From Hungatella sp. UBA3048 (GTDB taxonomy: Bacteria > Bacillota > Clostridia > Lachnospirales > Lachnospiraceae), in NCBI GenBank assembly GCA_002367105.1, contig DFCS01000042.1, positions 28,608-92,607 of the forward strand: a stretch of 64,000 nt of DNA, given 5' to 3'. The translations under genes and the position numbers were made by a program. Shown one piece after another: positions 1 through 7,747 of this stretch (within the stretch, counting starts at the first letter, position 1; every line of letters starts with the position of its first letter). The notes beneath the pieces were generated by a model. It was not told the DNA's origin. It did not search any database and saw nothing but the letters and a program-made list of their open reading frames with translations.

Positions 1-1520
1 TCTTTTACAAGAGCTGCCAGCTTCTCATTGTCATCGTTTCCTCCCTGGCAGGCAGAAGAGGTCACACCTTCTTTTTTATCAAAAGAAGCTACGAAGTCAG
101 CAGGGCTGAAGGAAACATCCTGGGTTTTGTTCTTCCAGGTAAAGGTTGGATCATCTGCCGCGATAGTAGAGCAATCTTTCATACCAAAAGCAACCTTTTT
201 CACATTAAGGAGATGTTTCGGGCTCACATTTTCAGAAACTGAGCTTCCTCCGCAGGTTCCGCATCCTAATGTAAAGGAAATCGGAAGGCCTGTACTGATT
301 CCGGTTCCGCCCTGGCTTCCGCCTGTATTTACAAGGATTCTGGAAGCAGGCTTTGCAGCGAACTTAAGAACCATATCCCTGTCCTGGGTATGAATGCTCA
401 TGGTATGTCCGATTCCGTTCTGTAATAGGCGGATGCTTAAGCCGCAGGCCTCTTCCCAGTTCTTTACTGTGTAGAAACCAAGTACGGTTGTCAGCTTTTC
501 GTAGGATAATGGATATCCCTCTCCGACACCTTCCTGTTTTCCTATGAGGACCTTGGCCCCTTCCGGGATCTGGATTCCGGCTGCCTGGGCAATCACCTGA
601 GGAGAACGTCCGACAAATTTGGCATTCATGCTATGGCCGTTTTTAAATAACAGGGCACAGACTTTGTCGGTTTCTTCCTTTGTCATAAAGTAACCGCCCT
701 GGCTTTTTAACTCTGCTACAACTTCTGCATGATTGCTTTCCTCACAGATAATGGACTGCTCGGAAGCACAGATGGTACCATAGTCAAATGTCTTGCTGGC
801 AAGGATTGTCTTTACCGCCTGCTTCACATCTGCCGTCTTTTCTATGTAAGCCGGTGAGTTTCCTGCACCTACGCCGATGGCTGGCTTTCCTGCGCTGTAT
901 GCAGCTTTTACCATACCCGGGCCGCCGGTTGCAATGATAACGGAAACTTCCTTACACTTCATCAGTTCATTGGTAGACCCCATGGAAGGCATGGATACAC
1001 AGCCGATGATTCCCTCCGGTGCTCCTGCTGCAATTGCAGCGTCCCTCATAACCTCCGCAGCCTTCAGAGTGCATTTTGCGGCAGAAGGATGGGGAGAAAA
1101 TACGATTGCGTTTCCGGATTTAATGGCGATCATGGATTTAAAAAATACGGTTGAGGTTGGATTTGTAGATGGAACGATACCCATTACAAGTCCTACCGGT
1201 TCTGCCACATCAATGGTCTTATTCACGGTATCCTCTGCAAGGATTCCTCTTGTCTTCATATCCTTTATTTCTTCATATAAAAGAGTGGAAGCTGCATGGT
1301 TCTTATATGCCTTGTCCATGACCTTTCCAAAGCCTGTCTCCTCTACAGCCATCTCTGCCAGGCAAAGGGCGTGTTCCTCTCCTGCTTTTGCCATACTCTT
1401 AAGAATGGTGTCAATTTGTTCTGCCGTAAATCCGGCAATTTTTTTTGCGGCTGCTTCACCGCATCTGGCTAAATCCCTTGCTTCCTGGATGGAACGTAAA
1501 TCAAAATCAAAAGTTTCCAT
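1..1520 (-). CDS. CoA-acylating acetaldehyde dehydrogenase, EutE/PduP type (partial at window edge)
   Basis: It starts at ATG 1520 behind an AGGGAG ribosome site and stays open for 506 codons to the left edge, so only its extreme C-terminus is missing. The sequence is a CoA-dependent aldehyde dehydrogenase: an NAD-fold first half, then the catalytic motif TICASEQ with the nucleophile Cys at residue 251. Near the visible C-terminus a Gly/Asp/Asn-rich linker leads into the start of an amphipathic helix, as expected for a shell-targeting (encapsulation) peptide. By family knowledge it would turn acetaldehyde, NAD+ and CoA into acetyl-CoA inside the microcompartment. It is the intact partner of the Cys-less homologue at 10395-11891. 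Phosphotransacetylase and further shell genes may lie further left. Confidence 0.93.
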   Translation of the reverse strand, partial: METFDFDLRSIQEARDLARCGEAAAKKIAGFTAEQIDTILKSMAKAGEEHALCLAEMAVEETGFGKVMDKAYKNHAASTLLYEEIKDMKTRGILAEDTVNKTIDVAEPVGLVMGIVPSTNPTSTVFFKSMIAIKSGNAIVFSPHPSAAKCTLKAAEVMRDAAIAAGAPEGIIGCVSMPSMGSTNELMKCKEVSVIIATGGPGMVKAAYSAGKPAIGVGAGNSPAYIEKTADVKQAVKTILASKTFDYGTICASEQSIICEESNHAEVVAELKSQGGYFMTKEETDKVCALLFKNGHSMNAKFVGRSPQVIAQAAGIQIPEGAKVLIGKQEGVGEGYPLSYEKLTTVLGFYTVKNWEEACGLSIRLLQNGIGHTMSIHTQDRDMVLKFAAKPASRILVNTGGSQGGTGISTGLPISFTLGCGTCGGSSVSENVSPKHLLNVKKVAFGMKDCSTIAADDPTFTWKNKTQDVSFSPADFVASFDKKEGVTSSACQGGNDDNEKLAALVK

Positions 1521-1546
1521 GTTCCCGTTCTCCCTTTCTAAAAATA

Positions 1547-2152
1547 TTAATCATTCTGTCCATAATACTTCCCGAATTGTTCCAGCAGCAGGGTTTTATT
1601 TGCTTTTGAAATCTCTCGTCCAGCTATACTGAATTCCGGATATTCTCTGGCAAGTGTCCTAAGCTCTGTTACCTTCATATCTTCAAGTATCTTCATGGTT
1701 TCTTCCAGACCGTCCTGCTTCATCCATAAGTCCACGGTTTCCCGCTTTATGGTATCCACCGTTTCCGGTTCATTGGAAGATACTTCGACTGGTTCTTCTG
1801 CCGGTATCTCTTCAAGTACCTCCGCCGTTTGTTCTTCTGCGGTTTCCGGAACTGGTTCTTTTTCCGGTTCGTCAGGAGTACCTCCGCCGATTACAGCCGT
1901 CAGCTCATCATGAGGCCTGGCAATCACATGGCGTGCTACGAAAGCAGCATCGTTTATGCGTTCTACCGCTGCTGCTCCGGCGTCTACCGCTGCCTTCACT
2001 GCCGCCACATCACCGGTCACCGTAACAGCGACGAGACCTCCGCCGACTTTGGTCTTTTCCAGAAGAGACACGTCTGCTGCCTTTAACATGGCATCTGCTG
2101 CCTCTATAGCCGCCAGCACGCCTTTTGTTTCTATAAAGCCAAGTGCCTGCAT
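1547..2152 (-). CDS. BMC shell protein with acidic linker and C-terminal Rho_N/SAP-like tail
   Basis: Residues 1-88 form a standard BMC hexamer domain (MQALGFIETKG start, AADAMLKAADV helix, RPHDEL end). Residues 90-135 are a Pro/Glu-rich flexible linker. Residues about 158-193 form a small helical unit (KVTELRTLARE, then ISKANKTLLLEQF) that looks like Rho N-terminal or SAP-type nucleic-acid-binding helices. At 201 residues it is about twice a plain BMC-H protein. EutK also carries a C-terminal nucleic-acid-binding-like domain, so an analogous role is possible; that is inference. Start ATG 2152 follows TAAGGAGGTAAACA. It sits between eutQ and the intact aldehyde dehydrogenase in the same operon. 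Confidence 0.9.
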   Translation of the reverse strand: MQALGFIETKGVLAAIEAADAMLKAADVSLLEKTKVGGGLVAVTVTGDVAAVKAAVDAGAAAVERINDAAFVARHVIARPHDELTAVIGGGTPDEPEKEPVPETAEEQTAEVLEEIPAEEPVEVSSNEPETVDTIKRETVDLWMKQDGLEETMKILEDMKVTELRTLAREYPEFSIAGREISKANKTLLLEQFGKYYGQND

Positions 2153-2163
2153 TGTTTACCTCC

Positions 2164-2793
2164 TTAAACCAAATCAGCCCAGTTTGCCGGATACGTTGCG
2201 TAAAATACTCTTGCTTTATCTGGGGAACCCCAGATTACCTTGGAGCCTGACGGCACGAAGAGTACATCTCCGGCTTTTGCCGTATAGGTCTTTCCGTCAA
2301 TGGTAACGGTTAAGGTTCCTTCGATTACATAGTCGATCTCTTCATAAGTCAATTCCCATTCAAAACTGGAATGGTCGATTACAAGGAAACCTGCACTGAT
2401 ATGGGATTCCTCTTTGCTCACTAATTCCTGGTAGTAAGCTTTGACAGATGGATCGCCTGTATCAAATACATCCATTTTCACTGAACTTCCACGAACCACC
2501 TTGAGACCATTTCCATGGCTTTCTGACTCGTAGGGCTTTAAAATATCATTTAATAAGCCCTTTTCCATTAAAGTCTTCAGTACCATATAAATTTTCTCGC
2601 TGTCCATATCCATGGCTGCGAAAGCAGCCGGAGCCTGTGTCTGCTCCTCTGCCTTATCGCAGAATTTGATGCCGAATGAATCTGCTGCATCCTTTGCAGA
2701 CGGAGTGATGATACTTCCGGTTTCCACGTAAAACACCTTTTTTCCCTCAGCATTTAACTTTTCTACATCTTTTGCACAAATCAACTGCTTCAT
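2164..2793 (-). CDS. eutQ: EutQ-like cupin protein
   Basis: This 209-residue protein has the EutQ layout: an N-terminal segment (about 1-50, with SIITPSAKD) shared with EutT/EutQ proteins, then a C-terminal cupin barrel (about 115-205, with EIDYVIEGTL and AGDVLFVPSGS). EutQ of the ethanolamine system has been reported to have acetate kinase activity and to be needed for compartment function. Here it would support substrate-level phosphorylation or assembly. The start at 2793 follows AGGGAAGTGATCAT. It lies between the vertex protein gene and a BMC shell gene. Confidence 0.9.
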   Translation of the reverse strand: MKQLICAKDVEKLNAEGKKVFYVETGSIITPSAKDAADSFGIKFCDKAEEQTQAPAAFAAMDMDSEKIYMVLKTLMEKGLLNDILKPYESESHGNGLKVVRGSSVKMDVFDTGDPSVKAYYQELVSKEESHISAGFLVIDHSSFEWELTYEEIDYVIEGTLTVTIDGKTYTAKAGDVLFVPSGSKVIWGSPDKARVFYATYPANWADLV

Positions 2794-2808
2794 ATGATCA
2801 CTTCCCTT

Positions 2809-3072
2809 CTATATAAATTGGCAATCTTCATCAATAATCCCAATTACTACGGCATCGACTGGAATCTCATCGCTGCCCAGCATCCGCCTGGCAGAAGAGC
2901 CGGCGGAAATGATCACACGGTCACCGATTCCGGCGCTGATGATATCTGCTACGATCAGCCGCTCGCCTTCCCGTGTGCCTCCAATGATCTCGGCAAGCAT
3001 AAATTTATACCCATTTAAGGACTCCGCTTTTCTGGTTGCCCATATGTTATCAATCAATCTGGCCGCTACCAT
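2809..3072 (-). CDS. eutN: EutN/CcmL-type pentameric vertex shell protein
   Basis: At 87 residues this matches the EutN/CcmL/PduN family that caps the vertices of the icosahedral shell. It has an N-terminal VAARLIDNIWATRK strand, a central IVADIISAGIGDRVIISAGSSAR segment and the terminal VDAVVIGIIDE strand. The ATG at 3072 overlaps the end of the preceding BMC gene by 7 bases, indicating translational coupling. It is the only vertex protein in the window, which fits one per shell locus. Confidence 0.92.
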   Translation of the reverse strand: MVAARLIDNIWATRKAESLNGYKFMLAEIIGGTREGERLIVADIISAGIGDRVIISAGSSARRMLGSDEIPVDAVVIGIIDEDCQFI

Positions 3073-3371
3073 TCTTCCACCCCTCTCTTCTCTCTTTGCT
3101 TAATCTCGTCCATGGCTGCCTCTACCGATGCCGTATCTCCAAAAATCGCAAGCATGATCATGTTCTGCGGGCAGCTTCCTCTGATGTCTTCTACCGTAAC
3201 ACCTACTGCTTTTTCTGCCACATCTGCGGCACAAACCATTTCGATGATCCTGCCCTGTACCAGTCCCACTGCATCCACCCGCCCTATGGGGACAGAGGTT
3301 CCTGAACCCTTCCTGCGGTTTAAAATATCAATGGTTCCCTGTGACGGTGATTTAATTATACGGTATTCCAT
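3066..3371 (-). CDS. Divergent BMC-domain shell protein
   Basis: About 101 residues. After an N-terminal extension (residues 1-25, EYRIIKSPSQGTIDILNRR) it has a recognisable but divergent BMC fold (VDAVGLVQGRIIEMVCAADVAEKA, then IFGDTASVEAAMDEI). The extension suggests a specialised face or lumen role rather than a bulk facet. I prefer ATG 3371, 10 bases after AAAGGA; a GTG at 3380 is possible but sits directly on the ribosome site. It overlaps the eutN-like gene. Confidence 0.8.
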   Translation of the reverse strand: MEYRIIKSPSQGTIDILNRRKGSGTSVPIGRVDAVGLVQGRIIEMVCAADVAEKAVGVTVEDIRGSCPQNMIMLAIFGDTASVEAAMDEIKQREKRGVEEW

Positions 3372-3385
3372 ATTGTCCACATCCT

Positions 3386-4231
3386 TTATGCCAGTTCTTC
3401 CTGCGTACAGGAAAATGCGATTCCCAGAGGGGTTACAAACATTGGATTCTCAGGCTTCCTTGTCCTGATCCCCGTCTGTTTTTCAATGATTGCCTCAATC
3501 CCGGTCAGGCAGCAGGTACCGCCTACTAAGTAGATTTCCTGAACATCGTGTCCTTCAATATGGCGTTTTATGATGGAAGCCACCTTCTCCACAACCGGCT
3601 TTAAAACCGGCAGCAGTTCTTTATGGTGTTCTTCTTTCCTCTTATAAACCTCTGCCTCCTGAAAGGACATATGGTAAGCACCGGAGACCACCAGGGAAAA
3701 ATGTGTTCCTCCTGTTGGTTCATCCGCTACATACACCACCTTACCATCCTTTAAAATGGAGATTCCGGTGGTGCCGCCTCCGATATCCACGACTGCACCG
3801 TTTTTAATTTTTAAAACAGCATTTGCCGCCGTAGGCTCATCGAGAAGGGCCGTTATTTCAAATCCAGCTCCCTGAACCACATTCTTAATGGCTCCGCCGT
3901 CCAGGGAATCGGTGCCCGGAGGAATGGCTGCAGCCGAATAAATCAATTCTGTGCCCAGCTTTTCCTCCAGTTCTTCCTTAAGCTCCCGAACAATCCGGAT
4001 TGCACCGATGTAATCCACGACCATTCCATCCCGGACCACATCCGCATACCGGTAGGCGCCTGCCACAGGTTTGTAATTCTCATCTAAAACAGCCAGTACC
4101 ACACACGCCGTTCCCAGATCGACACCGGTATAGTAAACAGAGGAGCTTCCCTTAACGGGCTGCTTAACAACTGCTTCAAACTGGCTCACCAGTTCATTGC
4201 AGCCATCAAATGTTATTACTTCCTTTGACAT
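3386..4231 (-). CDS. eutJ: EutJ-like ASKHA ATPase (microcompartment chaperone)
   Basis: About 281 residues with the actin/Hsp70-like ATPase signatures of EutJ: phosphate-1 loop GVDLGTACVV near the N-terminus, phosphate-2 loop VVDIGGGTTGIS mid-protein, and adenosine motif IYLVGGTCCLTGI near the C-terminus. EutJ is thought to act as a chaperone for microcompartment enzymes, but its precise role is not established. I choose ATG 4231 because GGAGG lies 5-6 bases upstream; a longer reading to 4255 has no ribosome site and overlaps the preceding gene further. Confidence 0.9.
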   Translation of the reverse strand: MSKEVITFDGCNELVSQFEAVVKQPVKGSSSVYYTGVDLGTACVVLAVLDENYKPVAGAYRYADVVRDGMVVDYIGAIRIVRELKEELEEKLGTELIYSAAAIPPGTDSLDGGAIKNVVQGAGFEITALLDEPTAANAVLKIKNGAVVDIGGGTTGISILKDGKVVYVADEPTGGTHFSLVVSGAYHMSFQEAEVYKRKEEHHKELLPVLKPVVEKVASIIKRHIEGHDVQEIYLVGGTCCLTGIEAIIEKQTGIRTRKPENPMFVTPLGIAFSCTQEELA

Positions 4232-4830
4232 GTTTTTCCTCCATATTCCAGACATATCATCTGTGATAAGCGGTTAATGACCGGGTTTAAGTTTTCGCTT
4301 CCCGCTTCGGCCGCCAGCTCTCTTGTGCTGCAGCGCAGGCGGTGCAGAAGAAGGATCTCTTTCCCTTTTTCTGATTGTGCATGGAAACCTGTTATTTCAA
4401 AGCAATCCTCAAAAGGTTCCTGCATATGATCCTCATGAAATCCGGTGCAGGGTTTAAAACCGGTTTCCTCTTCCCTGCCCTCTTCTTTTAAGTTTAAAAG
4501 TTTTCGTTCCAGATCAAATACTTGTTCTGCCAGAAGAACGTCCCGGCTTAACAGTTCAAGGCCCACTTCCAAAAACTGCGCCTGAAGCGTTTTCTTCTTT
4601 AATAAGAAACGATCCCGGCAGGTTTTTTTATCCGGTGCCTCTTCTTTTTTTTCTGTAAGTTTCTCATTTTTTCGTTTTACCGCCATGGGATCATCACTTA
4701 TGGGAATCTTCTTATCCACCAGGAATTGCCGCGCTCCGGGTGTCAGTCTTGCTTCCGCAGGGAGATCATAGGAAGTAAAGGGTTCTTTTCTGAATAAAAT
4801 CCTCAAATCGTCTTCCGTGATGAATTTCAT
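4216..4830 (-). CDS. EutT-like protein lacking the EutT metal motif
   Basis: The 204-residue product resembles EutT (ATP:cobalamin adenosyltransferase) at both ends: FITEDDLR plus LPAEARLTPGAR at residues 3-33, and LLLHRLRCSTRELA plus NRLSQMI near the C-terminus. The middle is a charged, probably coiled segment, and I see no H-x11-CCxxC metal motif. The compartment enzyme here is a glycyl radical enzyme that needs no B12, so adenosyltransferase activity would have no obvious use. It may be a structural or adaptor relic. Start ATG 4830 follows AAGGGGGG and touches the preceding stop. Confidence 0.72.
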   Translation of the reverse strand: MKFITEDDLRILFRKEPFTSYDLPAEARLTPGARQFLVDKKIPISDDPMAVKRKNEKLTEKKEEAPDKKTCRDRFLLKKKTLQAQFLEVGLELLSRDVLLAEQVFDLERKLLNLKEEGREEETGFKPCTGFHEDHMQEPFEDCFEITGFHAQSEKGKEILLLHRLRCSTRELAAEAGSENLNPVINRLSQMICLEYGGKTCQRK

Positions 4831-5966
4831 TAATAGCCCCCCTTACACAGTTTCCGATAGATGGTTTCAATCTCTTCTACCGCAGGCACCCTTGGGTTGG
4901 TCAATGTGCAGTTATCAGCCAGGGCTTTCTCCGCCATTTCCCGTACGGCCTGCTCAAATTCGTCTTTATCAATCTTTAAATCTGTAATCTGCTGCGGTAT
5001 TTTGATCTTGTTCATCAGATTTTTGATGTGACGCACCAGGCCGTGTACCGTGGCCTTATCTGTTCCGGCTGCGATTCCAAGCATATTGGCAATTGCCACA
5101 TACCTGCCGCAGGCTTCCTGCTCACTGGCGTCTTCCAGACCGGCGTTGTAGCTGATGACATGAGGAAGCAGGATCGCATTGCTTCTTCCGTGCGGAATGT
5201 GAAATCGCGCTCCCAGAGCATGAGCCATGCTGTGGCAAAGCCCTAAGGAAGCTCCGTTAAAAGCAACTCCAGCCAGACAGGAAGCATTGTGCATGTGTGT
5301 TCTGGCTTCCATGTCGCTTCCTTCTTCCACGGTACGTGTCAGGTAGTTCCACACCAGTCTTACTGCTTTTTCCGCACAGGCATCGGTAAAATCACCTGCA
5401 TTGGTTGAAACATAAGCTTCCAGGGCATGGGTTAACACATCCATTCCCGTATCTGCCGTAATGTGAGGCGGAACCGACACCGTAAAGCGGGGATCAAGAA
5501 ATGCTGCATCCGGCACCATACTATCGGAACGCAGGGGATATTTCGCCTGGGCCTGCGGGTCAGATATTACAGAAAAATTAGTTACTTCACTGCCGGTACC
5601 GCTGGTTGTTGGAACCGCGATTAAGAACAGTCTCTCATTTCCCATCTGACTGTAAATGTGGCTTGCCGCCTTTGCCGTATCAATGGCAGAGCCGCCGCCC
5701 AGAGCAATCACTGCATCCGGACCAAAGCACTTCATCCCGCCTATGGCTTTTGAAACGACTTCAATGGTCGGATCGGGCACTACCTCAGCAAATACTTCAT
5801 AGCTGCTCCCCTTCTCCTGCAAAAGCTCTGTAATCCAGTCTACCTTTCCGGACTGGGCCATAAAGAGGTCACAGATAATATAGGCCTTTGTCACAGGAAG
5901 ATCCTTTATTTTATCCAGACAGGAAGATCCCATATATACCTTTGTATTCATTACAAATTGCTCCAC
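4830..5966 (-). CDS. Iron-containing alcohol dehydrogenase, EutG/PduQ type
   Basis: A 378-residue group III (Fe-ADH) enzyme with the nucleotide motif GGGSAIDTAKA and the metal-site region DTGMDVLTHALEAYVS followed by SMAHALGARFHIPHG. In this locus it would reduce acetaldehyde to ethanol and recycle NADH to NAD+ for the aldehyde dehydrogenase inside the shell. The start is GTG 5966, well placed after GGAGGG; the ATG at codon 6 is too far from it. It follows the EutP-like gene by 22 bases. Confidence 0.92.
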   Translation of the reverse strand: MEQFVMNTKVYMGSSCLDKIKDLPVTKAYIICDLFMAQSGKVDWITELLQEKGSSYEVFAEVVPDPTIEVVSKAIGGMKCFGPDAVIALGGGSAIDTAKAASHIYSQMGNERLFLIAVPTTSGTGSEVTNFSVISDPQAQAKYPLRSDSMVPDAAFLDPRFTVSVPPHITADTGMDVLTHALEAYVSTNAGDFTDACAEKAVRLVWNYLTRTVEEGSDMEARTHMHNASCLAGVAFNGASLGLCHSMAHALGARFHIPHGRSNAILLPHVISYNAGLEDASEQEACGRYVAIANMLGIAAGTDKATVHGLVRHIKNLMNKIKIPQQITDLKIDKDEFEQAVREMAEKALADNCTLTNPRVPAVEEIETIYRKLCKGGY

Positions 5967-5988
5967 GTTACATTTCCCTCCTTTCTTT

Positions 5989-6420
5989 TTATTTTAATGC
6001 CTCCATTAATTCCTGAAGGCCTGTCCGTTCAGACAGATTAATATGATAATAGGGCTCCCGAACCCCTGCCTTTTTTAACTGACGGATACACCAGCCGTCA
6101 TGTTCCGGTTTTTCTCCGCTTCCCGTAATCACACCGATGACGGGAACCCGGAACACTTTTGCAAATCCAGGCGGGTAACTTTCCCGGCATGAGGACTGGT
6201 CTACCAGCATCAGTGCATGGGAGGCATCCTGTGCCGCCGCAATGATATGCTTATGCATCCAGGGACTTTCTAAGTAAACCCCCGGCACATCCAAGGTCTT
6301 TTCCCCATACACCATGTTCTGGGTTCTTCTGGCCGGACCGGTAAAACCGTTTATGACATGAGCCAGGGAAGTCTTTCCGCTGCCGCCGGGACCGATGATC
6401 ATGATTCTTTTCTTTCTCAT
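5989..6420 (-). CDS. eutP: EutP/PduV-like small GTPase-fold protein
   Basis: 143 residues beginning MRKKRIMIIG, with a P-loop GPGGSGKT at residues 10-17. The ATG at 6420 overlaps the TGA of the preceding eutS-like gene (ATGA), a coupled start; the longer frame to 6474 would lie inside that gene. EutP/PduV proteins are Ras-like; EutP has been reported to act as an acetate kinase, and PduV to affect compartment positioning. Either role fits here. Confidence 0.88.
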   Translation of the reverse strand: MRKKRIMIIGPGGSGKTSLAHVINGFTGPARRTQNMVYGEKTLDVPGVYLESPWMHKHIIAAAQDASHALMLVDQSSCRESYPPGFAKVFRVPVIGVITGSGEKPEHDGWCIRQLKKAGVREPYYHINLSERTGLQELMEALK

Positions 6421-6755
6421 GTTTTGGTTACCGCAGGCACCATATAACCCAGCCCGCGTTTTAAGGTATCGCACACTGCAGTCAAAGCGGTTTCCACACT
6501 GTCCACATCGCCGGCAATGATCACAGAGCCTGTGAAGCGGTCTAAGAAGCCCACCTGCACATCTGCAGCCTTTGCCGCTATATCCGCCGCAATGATAGAG
6601 GTTTCAAAAGGGGACAGGGTGAGAATCCCGATGGCTCCCATTTCATCGATGCCGAGGCATTCATACACCTCCGGAATGGGAGATGCGATCACATGGGCAA
6701 TGGTCACCTGTTTACCAGGAACGGATTCCTCTATGACACGCTGCATCTCAATCAT
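6417..6755 (-). CDS. eutS: EutS/PduU-like circularly permuted BMC shell protein
   Basis: 112 residues with the characteristic EutS/PduU order: an N-terminal segment VPGKQVTIAHVIA that forms the small beta-barrel, then GAIGILTLSPFETSIIAADIAAKAADVQVGFLDRF and a final helix. The closeness to EutS is evident by eye. Permuted BMC hexamers of this type cap the pore. Start ATG 6755 follows GGGGGGAAAGGCC. It lies between cutD and the EutP-like gene. Confidence 0.92.
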   Translation of the reverse strand: MIEMQRVIEESVPGKQVTIAHVIASPIPEVYECLGIDEMGAIGILTLSPFETSIIAADIAAKAADVQVGFLDRFTGSVIIAGDVDSVETALTAVCDTLKRGLGYMVPAVTKT

Positions 6756-6771
6756 GGCCTTTCCCCCCTTC

Positions 6772-7725
6772 TTAGTGCTTCACCACTGTAACCGGAAATT
6801 GATATTCCTTCATCCAGCCTTCTATCCGGTCTAAATCCTCCGGGCTTAAGCTTGGATCACCTTCAATAGGGTATTTCATATCAAGCTGATTGTATTTGTT
6901 AACACCCAGCTTATGATACGGAAGTAAATCAATTCCTTTAAAATTTTTGTAGTCACGGAAGGGCATTAAGAACTTAATGACCTCATCGATCTCTTCCCGG
7001 CTGTCATTGATGCCCTTTAACATAGGCATGCGGACTTTCACATTAAAACGGTGGTGAAGCAGTTCCTTTAAATTCGTAAGGATCTGTTCGTTGTTCACAC
7101 CCACCAGTTCATTGTGGCGGACAGGATCCATATGTTTGATATCAAACAGGAATAAGTCCACATACTCTGCAATTTTTAAAATCGTTTCCGTATTTGTATA
7201 ACCGCAGGTCTCAATAGCCGTATTGATCCCTTCCTGCTTGCAGGCCATTAACAGATTTAATGCTGCTTCCGGCTGGGCAGTCACTTCACCGCCGCCAAGA
7301 GTTACGCCGCCGCCTGAAATATCATAAAAGGCAGAATCCTCTTCCACGATTTTAAGCAGTTCTGAAATGGTTTTAACTTCTCCGGCAATGGTAAGCGCTG
7401 CATTGGGGCAGACATTCTTGCATTTCATGCATCCGATGCAATCCTTTTCCCGCTGGATTTCATGTTTTCCCGTCTCTTTGGATATCACATGGATTCCTAC
7501 GGGGCACACAGAAACGCACGCCCCGCAGTTCACACAGGAATTTTGCTTATACATCACCTGGAATTTCCGCACCATTCCTTCTGGATTGGAGCACCACTTA
7601 CACCGGAGCGGACAGCCTTTAAAGAATACCAGGGTTCTGATTCCCGGCCCGTCATACATGTTGTACTTCTGCACGTTAAAGATAAACGCTTTACGCTCAA
7701 TCTCTCCTGTCGTTCCATGGTCCAT
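6772..7725 (-). CDS. cutD: CutD, choline TMA-lyase activating enzyme (radical SAM)
   Basis: A radical SAM glycyl-radical activase. CxxxCxxC is at residues 38, 42 and 45 (GCPLRCKWC), followed by a bacterial ferredoxin insert with two four-Cys clusters (CVNCGACVSVC and CIGCMKCKNVC). The core has the glycyl-radical activase motifs DGPGIRT and SGGGVTLGGGEV. It cleaves S-adenosylmethionine to install the glycyl radical on CutC, whose gene lies 22 bases upstream in the same operon. Neither start has a strong ribosome site. I use ATG 7725; TTG 7740 would add five residues. Confidence 0.95.
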   Translation of the reverse strand: MDHGTTGEIERKAFIFNVQKYNMYDGPGIRTLVFFKGCPLRCKWCSNPEGMVRKFQVMYKQNSCVNCGACVSVCPVGIHVISKETGKHEIQREKDCIGCMKCKNVCPNAALTIAGEVKTISELLKIVEEDSAFYDISGGGVTLGGGEVTAQPEAALNLLMACKQEGINTAIETCGYTNTETILKIAEYVDLFLFDIKHMDPVRHNELVGVNNEQILTNLKELLHHRFNVKVRMPMLKGINDSREEIDEVIKFLMPFRDYKNFKGIDLLPYHKLGVNKYNQLDMKYPIEGDPSLSPEDLDRIEGWMKEYQFPVTVVKH

Positions 7726-7747
7726 TGTGATTGTTCTCAACTTTCTT

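Noticed and set aside
877..1632. 251-codon plus-strand open frame
   Set aside because: It lies antisense to the start half of the aldehyde dehydrogenase and the end of a shell gene, with no family signature; an overlap artefact of codon bias.
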